From Alphaproteobacteria bacterium (GTDB taxonomy: Bacteria > Pseudomonadota > Alphaproteobacteria > Rhodospirillales > Rhodospirillaceae), in contig QKGW01000422.1 in assembly GCA_003250275.1 (NCBI GenBank), positions 1 through 7,393 on the forward strand: a DNA stretch of 7,393 nt, read 5' to 3'. How positions within the stretch are numbered: position 1 is the stretch's first letter; each line of letters opens with the position of its first letter. A program made the position numbers and the translations under genes. Positions 6,052-7,393 of this stretch are shown here, piece after piece. Under the pieces are notes generated by a model. The model was given only the letters and a program-made list of their open reading frames with translations. It was not told the origin of the DNA and made no database searches.

Positions 6052-6627
6052 CTATGGGCGCGGCGCGAACGCCAGATCCGACGCCGCGGCGACGCGCGCG
6101 ATGCGCGGAAAGATCCAGCGCATCGCGAAATCGTGCATCTCGGCGGTCGGCGCGGCGCAGGCGTCCTCGACGATCACCGTGGCGTAGCCGCGCTCCCACG
6201 CCTGCCGCGCGGTCGATTCGACGCCGAGGTTGGTGACGAGGCCGCCGAGCAGCACCGTCGCGATGCCGCGGCGGCGCAGTTGGAGGTCGAGCTCGGTGCC
6301 GTAGAACGCGCCCCACTGCCGCTTGGTGACGCGCAGATCGCCGGGCTGCGCGAGGCCAGGGGCGAGGTCGCTCCACCCGGCGGGCAGACCTTCGGCGGGG
6401 AACACCCGCGGCTGGTCGACCGGCTGGCGCGGCGCATCGGCGAAGTCGTCCGCCCAGCCGACGTTGACCAGCACCACGGCGACGCCGGCGGCGCGGCAGC
6501 GGCGCGCCAGCGCCTGCCCGGCGGCGAGCGTCTCGGCGCCCGAGCGCGGCGCGGTGGCGCCCGCGACGATGCCGTTCTGGAGGTCGATGAGGACCAACGC
6601 GGTGGTGGCGGGATCGAGAGAAATCAT
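6052..6627 (-). CDS. Isochorismatase-family (cysteine hydrolase fold) protein, YecD-like, Cys replaced by Gly
   Basis: Cytoplasmic alpha/beta protein of the isochorismatase-like superfamily, 191 residues, full length for the family. Asp15 in VLIDLQN and Lys102 in VTKRQWGAFYGTELD are the usual acid and base of the Asp-Lys-Cys triad. The nucleophile motif reads VTNLGVESTAR (131-141), so Gly135 stands where hydrolases of amides and N-carbamoyl compounds have Cys. Loss of Cys is normal in true isochorismatases (EntB/PhzD type) and, from memory, in E. coli YecD, which shares the RQWGAFYGT and LQLRRRGI stretches. A nicotinamidase, N-carbamoylsarcosine amidase or RutB activity is therefore unlikely. 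The physiological substrate is unknown. The ATG has GGAGAT 8 nt upstream on the minus strand. It lies between kup and tctC in the same direction and may belong with the transporter. Confidence 0.88.
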   Translation of the reverse strand: MISLDPATTALVLIDLQNGIVAGATAPRSGAETLAAGQALARRCRAAGVAVVLVNVGWADDFADAPRQPVDQPRVFPAEGLPAGWSDLAPGLAQPGDLRVTKRQWGAFYGTELDLQLRRRGIATVLLGGLVTNLGVESTARQAWERGYATVIVEDACAAPTAEMHDFAMRWIFPRIARVAAASDLAFAPRP

Positions 6628-6694
6628 CGGCGTATCTCCTGCATGATGGAGACGATGTCGGCAGCCGGTCGCCCGGCGGCAACCCGCGCGGCGC

Positions 6695-7393
6695 TCAGAT
6701 CTCGACCTGACCGCCGAGTTCGATCACCCGCCCGACCGGCAGGTGGAGGAAATCGGTGGTGGTGGTCGCGGTGCGGTTCATCCACGCGAACAGCCCCTCG
6801 CGCCACAGCGCCATGCCGGGTTTGTTGCTCGGGATGATGGTCTCGCGCGACACGAAGTACGACGTCGTCATCGGCTCGTAGAAGAAGCCGAGCACGTCCT
6901 CGCGCGCGTTGGCGAGCGCCTTCGGCACGTTGGGATCGTCCATGAAGCCGTAGTTGAGCACGACGCGGAAGAACTCCGGCCCGAGGCGCACCACGCTCAC
7001 CCGCTCGTCGGGCGGCACGTAGGGGCGCTCGTCGACCGATATGCCGAGCAGCACGATGCGCTCGTGCAGCACCTGGTTGTGCTTGAGGTTGTGCATCAGC
7101 GCGGTCGGCACGCCATCGCCCTTGCCGGTGAGGAACATCGCCGTGCCCTTCACCCGCGTGACCTTCGAGGCCACGCCGTCGAGGAACAGATCGATCGGGA
7201 AGGCGTCGGCAGCGCGCTTATCGAGAAGCAGTTGGCGGCCGCGCTTCCAGGTGGTGAGGAGCACGAAGATCACCAGCGCGACCGCGAGCGGGAACCAGCC
7301 GCCGTGCAGGATCTTGCCGGCGTTGGCGAAGAAGAACGCGAGATCCATCACCAGGAACAGCGCGATCATCAGCTTCACCAGCGGGTTCTTCCA
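6695..7393 (-). CDS. kup: Kup-type low-affinity potassium transporter, C-terminal part
   Basis: Inner-membrane potassium uptake protein of the KUP/HAK/KT family, probably a proton symporter. Only the last 232 residues are in the window; the reading frame is open to the right edge, so the N-terminal part with most membrane segments is missing. The visible part has the last two membrane helices (about 6-24 and 31-48 of the fragment), then the cytoplasmic domain with KGTAMFLTG, ALMHNLKHNQVLHERIVLLG, TSYFVSRETI and the terminal GRVIELGGQVEI, which is the typical Kup ending. A GTG at 7376-7378 is an internal Val codon, not a start, because the preceding codons (WKNPL) continue the family sequence. 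The stop is 67 nt before the next gene on the same strand. A direct role with its neighbours is not evident. Confidence 0.95.
   Translation of the reverse strand, partial: WKNPLVKLMIALFLVMDLAFFFANAGKILHGGWFPLAVALVIFVLLTTWKRGRQLLLDKRAADAFPIDLFLDGVASKVTRVKGTAMFLTGKGDGVPTALMHNLKHNQVLHERIVLLGISVDERPYVPPDERVSVVRLGPEFFRVVLNYGFMDDPNVPKALANAREDVLGFFYEPMTTSYFVSRETIIPSNKPGMALWREGLFAWMNRTATTTTDFLHLPVGRVIELGGQVEI

Noticed and set aside
6664..6677. GCCGG-TCGC-CCGGC stem between kup and the isochorismatase-family gene, as a kup terminator
   Set aside because: The 5-bp arms have no T-run on the minus strand; too weak to call.
4696..6837. Long plus-strand open frame of about 713 codons opposite tctB, tctC and the isochorismatase gene
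   Set aside because: Its translation is Arg/Gly/Asp-rich low-complexity sequence typical of a GC-rich antisense frame, with no motif, and it crosses three well-identified genes and their gaps.
7376..7378. GTG as the start of a short Kup-like protein
   Set aside because: The preceding codons read WKNPL and continue the known family sequence to the window edge, so this is an internal valine of a truncated view, not a separate gene.

Overview
This is a GC-rich window with alanine/arginine-rich codon use and tight gene packing. It looks like the chromosome of a denitrifying proteobacterium, most likely an alphaproteobacterium. The pointers are a class I copper nitrite reductase, a pseudoazurin, NnrS, and TTGCG-N4-CGCAA operators of the FNR/NnrR/FixK type. 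Species cannot be read from the sequence.

Plus strand, 1-2864: a compact denitrification and nitric-oxide-response module. nirK (98-1159) is followed by a pseudoazurin gene (1240-1701), the probable electron donor to NirK. The pseudoazurin stop overlaps the nnrS start (1698-2864) in an ATGA junction. A perfect TTGCG-N4-CGCAA palindrome lies upstream of nirK (21-34) and another upstream of the pseudoazurin gene (1172-1185). In both cases a -10-like hexamer sits where a class II FNR-type activator (centre at -41.5) would place it. I read this as two promoters of one nitric-oxide or low-oxygen regulon. A GC-rich hairpin just after the nnrS stop (2872-2899) may end that transcript, and it is encoded inside the last codons of the opposing tctA gene.

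Minus strand, 7393-2869: reading leftwards, the genes are the C-terminal third of a Kup potassium transporter (cut by the window edge), a YecD-like isochorismatase-family protein with Gly at the usual catalytic Cys position, and a complete tripartite tricarboxylate transporter (TTT) operon in the order tctC-tctB-tctA. The binding-protein gene tctC is separated from tctB by a perfect 12-bp-arm palindrome, while tctB and tctA overlap by 4 nt. The denitrification module and the TTT operon converge with only 4 bp between their stop codons.

I see no RNA gene, insertion sequence, CRISPR array or origin, and no gene-free stretch over about 120 nt. The most interesting points are regulatory: the paired operators, the triple half-site upstream of nirK, and the two hairpins. 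I did not find a convincing entirely new system.
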